The notes beneath the pieces are model-generated. The model saw nothing but the letters and a program-made list of their open reading frames with translations, did no database searches and had not been told where the DNA came from. From NCBI RefSeq assembly GCF_013778305.1, contig NZ_JACEIC010000002.1, positions 124,001-188,000 of the forward strand: a DNA stretch of 64,000 nucleotides, written 5' to 3'. Shown here in pieces: positions 24,340 through 32,979 of the stretch. How positions within the stretch are numbered: position 1 is the first letter of the stretch; each line of letters begins with the position of its first letter. This DNA comes from Nocardioides agri (GTDB lineage: Bacteria > Actinomycetota > Actinomycetes > Propionibacteriales > Nocardioidaceae). Both the position numbers and the translations under genes were made by a program.

Positions 24340-25020
24340 TCAGTCGTCCATAGCCGTCTCAGGCCCCTCCCGGCCCGAGGCCGCGAGCTCGTCCTTGACC
24401 ACGGCGAACGCCAGCCCGGAGCCGTAGCCCTTGCGAGCCAGCATCCCGACGAGGCGGCGGGTCGCCGTGGTGTCATCGACCCGGCTCAGCGAGCGCAGCT
24501 TCTTGCGCACCAGCGCCCGCGCCGCCTCCTCCTCGTCCGCCGGGTCGATCTCGTCAAGCGCCTCGCGGGCGACCTCGTCGTCGACGCCCTTGCGGCGCAG
24601 CTCCTGGGCCAGCGCCCGGCGGGCGAGGTGCTTGCCCGGCTGCCGGGAGGCGATCCACGAGCGCGCGAAGGCCTCGTCATCGACCAGGCCGACCTCCTCG
24701 AACCGGTCGAGGAGACGGGTGGCGACCTCGGGCGGGACGTTCTTGGCGCTCAGCTTGTCGGCGAGCTCCTTGCGGCTGCGCGCCTGCCCGGTGAGCTGGT
24801 CGAGCAGGATCTTGCGGGCGACCGACTCCGGGTCGGCCTCCGGGACCTGGACGGCCGTGTCCTCGGGGGGCGGGGCGCCGCCTCGTCGCGAGACGGGACG
24901 TCCGTTGTCCTCCACCGCCGGGGCCGCGGCAGGGGCGGACGCGCGGCGTGTCCACGCGTCCACCCCCGTCGAGACGTCACCGAGCCAGTCGGGCGGCGGC
25001 CGGTCCTCCTCGAGCGTCAT
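24340..25020 (-). CDS. recX: Regulatory protein RecX
   Basis: This 226-residue protein has a Pro/Ala-rich N-terminal extension of about 75 residues. Three helical RecX repeats follow, seen as ARKILLDQLTGQARSRKELA, then GLVDDEAFARSWIASR, then a repeat around RRLVGMLARKGYGSG. RecX limits RecA filament growth. The start is set at the ATG at 25020, 31 bases after recA; the longer open frame is a shadow of recA. It is cotranscribed with recA, the usual actinobacterial arrangement. Confidence 0.9.
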   Translation of the reverse strand: MTLEEDRPPPDWLGDVSTGVDAWTRRASAPAAAPAVEDNGRPVSRRGGAPPPEDTAVQVPEADPESVARKILLDQLTGQARSRKELADKLSAKNVPPEVATRLLDRFEEVGLVDDEAFARSWIASRQPGKHLARRALAQELRRKGVDDEVAREALDEIDPADEEEAARALVRKKLRSLSRVDDTTATRRLVGMLARKGYGSGLAFAVVKDELAASGREGPETAMDD

Positions 25021-25051
25021 GTCGTTGCTCCTCAGTCCCCCGAGGCCACCG

Positions 25052-26101
<1,050 letters not shown>

Positions 26102-26144
26102 CTGCTGCTTCCTTGTCTCTCGTCGGGTTCCAGGCACATCGGCG

Positions 26145-26167
26145 ACGTTAGAGCGAGCCACCGACAG
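26145..26167 (-). promoter_or_regulatory. PafBC-dependent (RecA-NDp type) promoter of recA
   Basis: On the minus strand CTGTCGGTG-N8-TAACGT matches the mycobacterial RecA-NDp consensus TTGTCRGTG-N8-TANNNT at all but the first position. This LexA-independent DNA-damage promoter is activated by PafBC in mycobacteria. It would place the transcript start about 35-40 bases before the recA ATG. Confidence 0.75.
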
Positions 26168-26236
26168 CGCCTGATCAGCGCCGTCCAGATCTGTGGAGAA
26201 CCTCGTTCGAGTCGTGCCTGTGGAGAGAAACTAGCC

Positions 26237-26250
26237 CGAACACCTGTTCG
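26237..26250. promoter_or_regulatory. LexA-binding SOS box upstream of recA
   Basis: CGAAC-ACCT-GTTCG, extended to GTTCGA at 26251, matches the Gram-positive SOS box CGAAC-N4-GTTCG exactly. It lies about 135 bases before the recA start and would control a promoter upstream of the PafBC-type one. Confidence 0.85.
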
Positions 26251-26292
26251 ATGCCGGCATTGGCCCCGGCGTGTCCGCGCGCTCCTCGGCGC

Positions 26293-27432
26293 TCAGCCGG
26301 GCAGCAGCACCCGGAACCGGCAGCCGGCCGGGCCGCCGACGTTCTCCACCTCGACGACCCCGCGGTGCGCCTCGACGATCCCCTTCACGATCGCCAGGCC
26401 CAGCCCCGCGCCGTGCTGGGCCTCGGACTGCTGGGCGGGCTCCGGCTGGGGCGTCCGCGCGGCCGCGCCGCGCCAGGCGACGTCGAAGACGCGGTCCATC
26501 TCCTCCGGGCTCAGGCCCCCGCACTCGTCGCGCACGCTCAGCTCCACCCCGTCGGGGACGGCGCGGCCGAGGATCTCGACCGTCCCGTCCGCCGGAGTGT
26601 GCCGGACGGCGTTCATGACCAGGTTCGTCAGCACGCGGCTGAGCCCCGCAGGGTCGGCCACCACCTCGACGCCGTCCTCCGCGCTGCCACCCAGCTGGAC
26701 GCTGAACGCCCGCGCGACGGGGTCGGCACCCGCGATCGCCTCGCTGACCAGGTCGACCAGCGCCAAGGGCTCGGGGTTGATGGCCAGGACGCCGGCGTGG
26801 ATGCGGGAGAGCTCGAAGAGGTCGTCGACCATCCGCGCCATCCGGTCGACCTCGACGCGGATCTGGCGGTGGTAGCGCTCCGGGTCGGCGGCCATCCCGT
26901 CCTCGAGGGCCTCGGTCATCGCCCGCATGCCGGCGAGCGGGGTGCGCAGGTCGTGGGAGACCCAGGACACCAGCTCGCGGCGAGAGCTCTCCAGCCGCGC
27001 CTCGCGGAGCCGGGACTCGGCGAGCCGCTCGCTCGTCCGCGCCAGCTCCTCCGAGAGGGCCTGGAGCTCGCTGGGCCCGCGCGGGTCGGCGACGTAGGAC
27101 CCGTGCAGGTCGAGGGTGCGCGCGCCCTGGCGCAGCGTCTCGGACCAGCGCGAGATGGCCGCACCGAGCGCCAGTGCCACCACGAGCGCGACCACGCCGG
27201 CCACGGCAGCGACCAGGCTCACGACCTCCCAGTCGTGGTGGGAGATGAACATCAACCGGGAGACCGCGACGACCCCGGCCAGCACCGAGCCGATCGACAC
27301 GACGACGATCAGGCCCAGCTGCCACCGGATCGAGCGGTGCCGCACCAGCCATGCGGCGAGGAGGCCGACGGCGCCGACGCCGACGGCGCACCCGGCCGCG
27401 ACCAGCACGATCTGCACCTGGTCATCCGTCAT
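26293..27432 (-). CDS. Sensor histidine kinase (OmpR-partner type)
   Basis: This 379-residue kinase has membrane helices near residues 5-28, 36-62 and 70-93, then a short HAMP-like linker. HisKA carries H160 in SWVSHDLRTPLAGMR. The HATPase has NLVMNAVRHT, RDECGGLSPEE (an atypical G1 box) and GAGLGLAIVKG. The ATG overlaps the regulator's 3' end by 11 bases; a start nine codons upstream is less likely. It is the last gene of the seven-gene operon starting at 31538. The recA SOS box lies just beyond its stop. Confidence 0.9.
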   Translation of the reverse strand: MTDDQVQIVLVAAGCAVGVGAVGLLAAWLVRHRSIRWQLGLIVVVSIGSVLAGVVAVSRLMFISHHDWEVVSLVAAVAGVVALVVALALGAAISRWSETLRQGARTLDLHGSYVADPRGPSELQALSEELARTSERLAESRLREARLESSRRELVSWVSHDLRTPLAGMRAMTEALEDGMAADPERYHRQIRVEVDRMARMVDDLFELSRIHAGVLAINPEPLALVDLVSEAIAGADPVARAFSVQLGGSAEDGVEVVADPAGLSRVLTNLVMNAVRHTPADGTVEILGRAVPDGVELSVRDECGGLSPEEMDRVFDVAWRGAAARTPQPEPAQQSEAQHGAGLGLAIVKGIVEAHRGVVEVENVGGPAGCRFRVLLPG

Positions 27433-28105
27433 CGCGAGCCTCCCAGCGGTAGCCGACACCCCACACCGTCACCAGCCGCTCGGGGCGGGTCGGGTCGGCC
27501 TCGACCTTCTCCCGGAGCCGGCGGACGTGGACCGTGACCGTGGACTGGTCGCCGACCGACCAGCCCCACACCTCGCGCAGCAGGTCCTCGCGCGAGTACG
27601 CCGTGCCCGGGTGGGCCAGCAGGTAGCGCAGCAGCTCGAACTCCCGGCCGGTCAGGGCCAGCTCCGCGCCGTCGCGGGACGCCGTGCGGGCCGCCTCGTC
27701 GATCACCAGGTCACCGTCCCTCAGCCGGCGCGGCACGCTCCCCCGCGCGCTCCGCCGCAGCACCGAGTCCACCCGGAGCGCCAGCTCGCGCGGGCTGAAG
27801 GGCTTGGTGACGTAGTCGTCGGCCCCGACCTCCAGCCCCACGACCCGGTCGGTCTCCTCGCCGAGCGCGGTCAGCATCACGACCGGGACGTCGCGGGTCT
27901 CGCGCAGGCGGCGGCACACCTCGATCCCGTCGATGCCGGGCAGCATCAGGTCCAGGACGACCAGGTCGGCCGGCGCCTCGGCCATCGCCCGCAGCGCCGC
28001 CTCACCGTCGCCGGCCTCGACGACCTCGTGCTCGTGCGCGCGCAGGTAGGAGACGACCACCTCGCGGACGGTGTGGTCGTCGTCGACCACCAGGACCCGG
28101 GCCAT
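27422..28105 (-). CDS. OmpR-family response regulator
   Basis: This 227-residue regulator has a receiver domain with phospho-acceptor D52 (LVVLDLMLPGIDG), Thr in VVMLTALG and Lys in YVTKPFSPREL. Its winged-helix effector contains ALTGREFELLRYLLAHPG and VTVHVRRLREKVEADP. It pairs with the overlapping kinase gene. It begins two bases after the stop of the small membrane protein gene. Its likely targets are the operon genes upstream, but no binding site was identified. Confidence 0.92.
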   Translation of the reverse strand: MARVLVVDDDHTVREVVVSYLRAHEHEVVEAGDGEAALRAMAEAPADLVVLDLMLPGIDGIEVCRRLRETRDVPVVMLTALGEETDRVVGLEVGADDYVTKPFSPRELALRVDSVLRRSARGSVPRRLRDGDLVIDEAARTASRDGAELALTGREFELLRYLLAHPGTAYSREDLLREVWGWSVGDQSTVTVHVRRLREKVEADPTRPERLVTVWGVGYRWEARDDG

Positions 28106-28107
28106 CC

Positions 28108-28515
28108 TCACCTCCTCGCCGACCGCGAGCGTACGAGTGCGGCCACGGCGACCGCCAGCGCCGTCAGCCCCGCGAGCACCAGCCAGCCGGTGGTGTAGTC
28201 GCGGTCGAGCAGCGTGGGGTTGTCCGCCCGCGCGCCGAACCGGCCCAGCACCGGCACGGCCAGCAGTGTCAGCGGCCCGAGCACCACGAACCCCACGACG
28301 AGCGGCGCGCGCAGCGCGACCGGTGCCAGCCGGACGGCGAGCCCTCCGAGTGCCACGGTCACGACCGCGAGCACGGCGTCGTGAAGCAGCACGCCCGCGA
28401 CCAGCCAGGTGGCGACGCCCAGGAGGTCGTGGCCCCGGCTGAGCAGCAGCCAGCCGCCGTACGCCGCCAGCAGCAGGCCGAGGGCACCGAGCGCCGTCCG
28501 CACCGCCCCGGTCAC
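28108..28515 (-). CDS. Small polytopic membrane protein of the molybdopterin operon
   Basis: This 135-residue protein has four predicted helices, at about residues 5-24, 30-60, 65-85 and 105-128, and an Arg-rich cytosolic tail (VRSRSARR). I recognise no family. The GTG start overlaps the oxidoreductase stop (GTGA), so it is translationally coupled to it. It may be a membrane subunit or assembly partner of that oxidoreductase, but this rests on gene order alone. Confidence 0.7.
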   Translation of the reverse strand: MTGAVRTALGALGLLLAAYGGWLLLSRGHDLLGVATWLVAGVLLHDAVLAVVTVALGGLAVRLAPVALRAPLVVGFVVLGPLTLLAVPVLGRFGARADNPTLLDRDYTTGWLVLAGLTALAVAVAALVRSRSARR

Positions 28516-29663
28516 GCGGCCACCTCCAGACGGGACACCCACTTGGTCTGCAGCACGCCCGGCCGGTTCGGCGCGATGATGCGGGCCGGGTACCCGTGGT
28601 CGAGTGCGAGCGGCTCACCGGCGAGCGAGAGCGCCAGCAGCGTGCGGTCGTCCTCGACGAAGCTCGCGTGCAGACGGGTCGTGCGGTAGGGGCCGGACTC
28701 CTGCAGGGAGGTGACCACGACGTCGGCACCCGACGGTGCCCCGACGAGGTCGAGCAGGTCGCGCACCCGCACCCCGGTCCACACGCCGGAGGCGCTCCAG
28801 CCCTCGACGCAGGCGATCGGCAGGGTGCAGGAGGCCTGGGGCAGCGCGAGGAGGTCCGCCCGGGTGAAGGTCCGCGACCGGTCACCGTCGGCGACCGTGA
28901 GCAGGTAGTCGTCGGCGGTGGCGCTGGCCGTGACGCCGGCCGCGGCGGCGGACTTGTTGATCGGGACACCTGCCGGTCCGTCGCCGGACCGCACCCCGAG
29001 CACCGACACCTGCCGCAGCCACGGCACCGTGCTGCCGGCGGTCGCGAGCACCGCGACCCCGGCCGAGAGCCAGGTCGCCCGCAGCAGACCGCGGCGAGAG
29101 AGCACGCCGTCGGCGGTCGCCGCCGGCCGGTCGTACGCCGTGGCGTCGACGTCCGCCCGCAGGGCTCCGCGGATCACGGGCAGCTTCACCGCGACGTGCA
29201 GCAGCAGCGCGCCGACTGCGACCCACGCGATCGCGTAGTGCGTCGATCGGAACGAGAACGCCCACGGGTACCACTGGGCGGAGTTGGCCAGTCCCGTCGC
29301 CAGCTGGAAGACGGCTGCGGCGACGAGCACGGCGATCGAGGCCCGTTCGGCGAGGTCGACACCGAGGCGGCGCCAGCCGCGCTCGGGCGGGCGGAAGAGC
29401 AGGGGGTAGACGGTCCAGAGCTTGACCAGCAGCAGCGGCACGGCGGCCGTGCCGGTGACGACGTGCAGCCCTTGCGTCACCCGGTAGCCCCAGGCGGGGC
29501 TGGCCGGGAACGGCACCGGGTGCGCGGCGTTCTGGGCGTAGTGGCTCACCAGACCCGTGGCGAAGCAGACTCCGAAGCAGATCCCGAGCCAGAGGCCGAC
29601 CCGCGCCGTGACCGCCGCGCTCCGCAGCCGGGAGCCGAACGAGGCGTCGGACGGGATCCTCAT
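28512..29663 (-). CDS. Membrane-anchored molybdopterin oxidoreductase with cytochrome b-like domain and internal Tat-like motif
   Basis: The 383-residue protein has a cytochrome b561-like membrane part. Helices lie near 20-40, 65-90, 105-125 and 142-162, with candidate heme histidines H67, H142 and H156. SRRGLLRATW at 189-198 precedes a fifth hydrophobic segment, then comes a sulfite-oxidase-fold molybdopterin domain. C285 in CVEGWSASGVWTG is the expected molybdenum ligand, and LDHGYPARIIAPN follows. This joins in one chain what MsrP and MsrQ do separately, so periplasmic repair or reduction fed by quinol is a fair guess. The ATG overlaps the methyltransferase stop. Confidence 0.82.
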   Translation of the reverse strand: MRIPSDASFGSRLRSAAVTARVGLWLGICFGVCFATGLVSHYAQNAAHPVPFPASPAWGYRVTQGLHVVTGTAAVPLLLVKLWTVYPLLFRPPERGWRRLGVDLAERASIAVLVAAAVFQLATGLANSAQWYPWAFSFRSTHYAIAWVAVGALLLHVAVKLPVIRGALRADVDATAYDRPAATADGVLSRRGLLRATWLSAGVAVLATAGSTVPWLRQVSVLGVRSGDGPAGVPINKSAAAAGVTASATADDYLLTVADGDRSRTFTRADLLALPQASCTLPIACVEGWSASGVWTGVRVRDLLDLVGAPSGADVVVTSLQESGPYRTTRLHASFVEDDRTLLALSLAGEPLALDHGYPARIIAPNRPGVLQTKWVSRLEVAA

Positions 29664-30229
29664 GCTGCCGCCGCGAGCACCACGCACCAGCGCGAGCAGC
29701 ACTCGAGCCGGTCGACGACCGCGAACCCCGCGCGGTCCACGATCGCGTCGATCCCGTCCATCCCCACGACCGCCCACGGGACCACCTGGGTGGCGCCGCC
29801 GTGCTCGACCGCGGCGTAGTCGCGGACCGCCTCCGTGCCGGGCTCCGCCACCTCCGCCACCACCCGGCCGCGGGGGTCGAGGAGGGTCCGGAGCCGGCCG
29901 AGCAGGGCGACCGGGTCGCCGCCGATGCCGAGGTTGCCGTCGGCGAGCAACGCCGTCCCCCAGCGTCCCTCGCCCGGCAGGTCGCCGAAGACGTCGCGCC
30001 GCAGCGCGGCACCGCCGCGGTCGCGGGTCGAGCTGACCGCGCTCGGCACCACGTCGATGCCGAGCACGACGTGCCCCCGCTCGGCCAGGCCGGCCGTGAA
30101 CCGGCCCGGACCGCAGCCGACGTCGAGCGTCGGCCCGACGCAGCGCGAGAGGATCGCCGCGTCGTGCTGGTCGACCGGTCGGTCCCAATGGTCGATCCGC
30201 AGCCGGGTGACCGGTTGCTCGACGCTCAC
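29660..30229 (-). CDS. SAM-dependent methyltransferase
   Basis: This 189-residue class I methyltransferase has motif I as TLDVGCGPGRFTAGLAERG with the acidic end LGIDVV. It continues with TALLADGNLGIGGD and a C-terminal ECCSRWCVVL. The substrate is unknown. It overlaps the genes on both sides by four bases (ATGA), so it belongs to the same translationally coupled run. In its context, a lipid or sugar carrier is conceivable. Confidence 0.85.
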   Translation of the reverse strand: MSVEQPVTRLRIDHWDRPVDQHDAAILSRCVGPTLDVGCGPGRFTAGLAERGHVVLGIDVVPSAVSSTRDRGGAALRRDVFGDLPGEGRWGTALLADGNLGIGGDPVALLGRLRTLLDPRGRVVAEVAEPGTEAVRDYAAVEHGGATQVVPWAVVGMDGIDAIVDRAGFAVVDRLECCSRWCVVLAAAA

Positions 30230-30882
30230 GGCGCGACCGCCCGCCAGGTCCGGGCGAACTCACCGGCCGCGGCGAGCCCAGCCACCGCCCGCGCGTCCGC
30301 GGCGTCGTCGACGTCCCGCATCGTCCTCGCGGTGCCGACGGTGAGACCTCCGCCGATCAGGGCCGCACGCGTCTCGTCGTACGTCGTCGGTGCAGACATG
30401 GACACGTCGCGCAGGAGGGTCGCCGCGCTCGGGTCACGCAGGCCGAGCACCCACCAACCACCGTCCTCGGCGGGCCCGAGCACCGCCTCGTGGTCGCGGA
30501 GCGCCACGGCGACGGCGCGCAGGTCCTCGGGCCTGACCTGCGGGGTGTCCATGCCGATCTGGACGACCGGCGGGCCGGCCGGCAGGTCGGCGTGCGCGTT
30601 GGCGAGCCGCTCGGCGAACCCAGGCCCGCGCTGGGGTCGCACGGCCCAGCCCTCCAGAGCCTCGCCGATCTCCTCGCCCCGGACGGCCTCGGACAGGTCG
30701 CCCGCCAACGCGAGCAGGCACGCGCGGGCGCCGAACGCCGCCTCGCAGGAGGCGATCGTGTCCAGGAGCGCCGACGCGGCCACCTCTGCCGCCGCCCGAG
30801 CGCCGACGTGCACGGCCAGGCGGGTCTTGACCTGGCCGGCGACGGGCGCCTTGGCGACCACGAGGGCTCGGACGTCGCTCAC
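30226..30882 (-). CDS. TIGR04282-type glycosyltransferase/nucleotidyltransferase-like protein
   Basis: This 218-residue protein has the GT-A-like fold of the TIGR04282 (DUF2064) family. It shows VVAKAPVAGQVKTRL at the start, QIGMDTPQV as the acidic metal site, and GPAEDGGWWVLGL, the family hallmark. It usually neighbours a GT2 enzyme, as here. The substrate is unknown; relatives sit in polyprenol-sugar or secondary-metabolite clusters. It overlaps both neighbours. Confidence 0.85.
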   Translation of the reverse strand: MSDVRALVVAKAPVAGQVKTRLAVHVGARAAAEVAASALLDTIASCEAAFGARACLLALAGDLSEAVRGEEIGEALEGWAVRPQRGPGFAERLANAHADLPAGPPVVQIGMDTPQVRPEDLRAVAVALRDHEAVLGPAEDGGWWVLGLRDPSAATLLRDVSMSAPTTYDETRAALIGGGLTVGTARTMRDVDDAADARAVAGLAAAGEFARTWRAVAP

Positions 30883-31538
30883 GCCATCACCCGCCAGAAG
30901 TCACGGGCCGTGCGGAGCGTGCCACGCATCGACCCCGAGACCTTCGACCGCGTCCCCGCGGCGCGTGGACGGTAGGCGACGTCCCGCTCGACGAACCGCC
31001 ATCCGGCGGCGGTCGCCTTCAGGAGCAGCTCGAGCGGGTAGCCGAAGCGTCGGTCCTGAACTGCCAGCCCGAGGAGCGCGTCGCGGCGGCACACCCGGAT
31101 CGGGGCGATGTCGTGCACGGTGACGCGGATGCGGCGGCGCAGCAGCCAGAGGACGATCGCGTTGCCGGTGCGGGCGTGCCAGGGCCACACGCCGCGCCCG
31201 ACCGGTCGCCGCCGGCCCACGGCGAGGTCGGCGCGTCCGGACCGGACGTCGGCGAGGAGGGGCAGCAGCGCGGCCGGGTCGAACGAGTCGTCGCCGTCCA
31301 TGACCGCGACGAACTCGCGCCTGGCCGCCAGCACGCCGGCGTGCACCGCCGCGCCGTACCCGGCCCGGGACTCGGCGACCACGGTCGCGCCGAGCGCGCG
31401 CGCCACGTCGGCAGTCCCGTCGCGCGAGCCGTTGTCGACGACGATGACGGCGAACTCCTCCGGCACGGTCGGCAGCAGCACCCTCAGCGCGGGCGCCTCG
31501 TCCCGGCAGGGCAGCACCAGGTCGCAGACGGGATCCAT
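30879..31538 (-). CDS. Family 2 glycosyltransferase
   Basis: This 219-residue GT-A enzyme has VCDLVLPCRDE, VIVVDNGSRDGT, MDGDDSFDP (metal-binding DxD) and a C-terminal HDIAPIRVCRRD/FGYPLELLLKA segment like that of dolichol/polyprenyl-phosphate mannosyltransferases. It has no membrane helices. It is first in the seven-gene run. TACGGT lies six bases before the ATG, giving a leaderless promoter divergent from the membrane protein gene at 31650. Confidence 0.88.
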   Translation of the reverse strand: MDPVCDLVLPCRDEAPALRVLLPTVPEEFAVIVVDNGSRDGTADVARALGATVVAESRAGYGAAVHAGVLAARREFVAVMDGDDSFDPAALLPLLADVRSGRADLAVGRRRPVGRGVWPWHARTGNAIVLWLLRRRIRVTVHDIAPIRVCRRDALLGLAVQDRRFGYPLELLLKATAAGWRFVERDVAYRPRAAGTRSKVSGSMRGTLRTARDFWRVMA

Positions 31539-31544
31539 GTCGCG

Positions 31545-31550
31545 ACCGTA
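31545..31550 (-). promoter_or_regulatory. -10 element (TACGGT) of the seven-gene operon
   Basis: TACGGT on the minus strand ends six bases before the GT2 ATG. No other convincing promoter is seen inside the operon, whose genes overlap or nearly touch. Confidence 0.5.
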
Positions 31551-31637
31551 GGCGCGGCGGCCGTCGGCTGACCCCGGCCAACCCTTACGAACCCGTGACG
31601 AAGCAGCGTGCGCGGTCGCCGCGGCGCCGCGCGCCCC

Positions 31638-31643
31638 TAGGGT
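31638..31643 (+). promoter_or_regulatory. -10 element (TAGGGT) of the membrane protein gene
   Basis: TAGGGT ends six bases before the ATG at 31650; no Shine-Dalgarno sequence is visible. Confidence 0.5.
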
Positions 31644-31649
31644 CGATCC

Positions 31650-32975
31650 ATGTCCACCACGCGCGCCGCCTGGGTCGGCCTCGGGGTGGCGTTGCTCCTC
31701 GTGGCGCTGGCGTTCGCCGTCCCACCGGTGCTCGGCTGGGAGGTCTGGCCGCGGGCGCCGCGCAGCACGGTGAGCGGCGAGGTGCCGCCGCTCCACGGCT
31801 TCTGGCGGCCCACCTGGTGGGGCCCCGGCACCCTGCCGGCGGTCCTGGTCGCGGCGCTGGGCGTGCGCTTCGGCCCTGGCCTCGCACGGCGGCTCTCCTG
31901 GGGTCGGCTGCTCGCGGCGTCGTACGCCGCGGGGCTGGCGTGGCTGCTCTCGCTCGCGCTGGTCGACGGTGGCGACGGCCTGGGCCGCGCGATCGGCGAC
32001 CGCTACGAGTACCTGCCGGCCGCGCGCGCCGTCACCGACGTGCCCGGCCTCCTGCATGGCTACGTCGACCGGATCCCGATCGACTCACCCGAGGCGTGGC
32101 CCACGCAGCCGGCCGGCCACCCGCCCCTGGCCCTGCTGTTCTTCGTCGGGCTCGACCGGCTCGGGCTCGGCGACCCGACGGTGGCGGGGGTCGTCGTGAC
32201 GGCCCTGGCTGCAACAGCCGTGGTCGCCGTCCTCGTCACGCTGCGCGCGCTCGGTGCCGAGGAGGCGGCCCGGGCGGCCGCCCCGCTCCTGGTGCTCACC
32301 CCGGCCGCGGTCTTCCTGGCCGTCTCGGCGGACGCGGTGTTCACCGCGGTGGGCGCCTGGGGCCTGGCGTGCCTGGCGATCGCGGCGACGGCAGCGTCGC
32401 GCCGAGGCGCGACGGCGTGGGCGGCGCTGGCCGGCCTGTTGCTCGGCGCCGCCGTGATGATGTCCTACGGCCTGCCGCTCCTGGGCGTGCTGGCCCTCGC
32501 GGTGCTGCTGGCCGCGCGCTCCTGGCTGCCGCTGCCGGTCGCCGCTGCGACCGCCCTGGCCGTGGTGCTCGGGTTCGCCGCCGCCGGGTTCGCCTGGTGG
32601 GAGGCGATCGGAGTGCTGCACGAGCGCTACTGGGACGGCATCGCCGCCGACCGACCCGCGTCGTACTGGCTGTGGGGCAACCTCGCGGCCCTGCTGGTGT
32701 GCGCCGGCCCGCTGCTGGGCGCCGGTCTGGCGCAGACCGCCGTCGCGCGCCGACCGCGTGCGGTCGCGCTCCTGGTCGCGGCGGCCGCGCTGACCGTGCT
32801 CCTCGCCGACGCGTCGCGGATGAGCAAGGCGGAGGTCGAGCGGATCTGGCTGCCGTTCGTGCCGTGGCTGACGATCTCGGTCGCGCTGCTGCCGGAGCGG
32901 TGGCGCCGCTGGGGGCTGGGCCTGCAGGTCGTCTGGGCGCTGGCCGTGCAGCACCTGCTCTACACGAGCTGGTGA
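31650..32975 (+). CDS. Polytopic membrane protein, GT-C glycosyltransferase-like
   Basis: The 441-residue product has about eleven membrane helices. An early extracytoplasmic loop contains GDRYEYLPAARAVTDVPGLL and HGYVDRIPIDSPEAWPTQPAGHPPL. The acidic residues and HPP motif resemble the first loop of GT-C polyprenyl-phosphate-sugar transferases. It sits divergent from a GT2/TIGR04282 operon, which suits a shared lipid-linked sugar pathway. Catalysis is inferred from topology and neighbours only. Confidence 0.65.
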   Translation: MSTTRAAWVGLGVALLLVALAFAVPPVLGWEVWPRAPRSTVSGEVPPLHGFWRPTWWGPGTLPAVLVAALGVRFGPGLARRLSWGRLLAASYAAGLAWLLSLALVDGGDGLGRAIGDRYEYLPAARAVTDVPGLLHGYVDRIPIDSPEAWPTQPAGHPPLALLFFVGLDRLGLGDPTVAGVVVTALAATAVVAVLVTLRALGAEEAARAAAPLLVLTPAAVFLAVSADAVFTAVGAWGLACLAIAATAASRRGATAWAALAGLLLGAAVMMSYGLPLLGVLALAVLLAARSWLPLPVAAATALAVVLGFAAAGFAWWEAIGVLHERYWDGIAADRPASYWLWGNLAALLVCAGPLLGAGLAQTAVARRPRAVALLVAAAALTVLLADASRMSKAEVERIWLPFVPWLTISVALLPERWRRWGLGLQVVWALAVQHLLYTSW

Positions 32976-32979
32976 GCCC

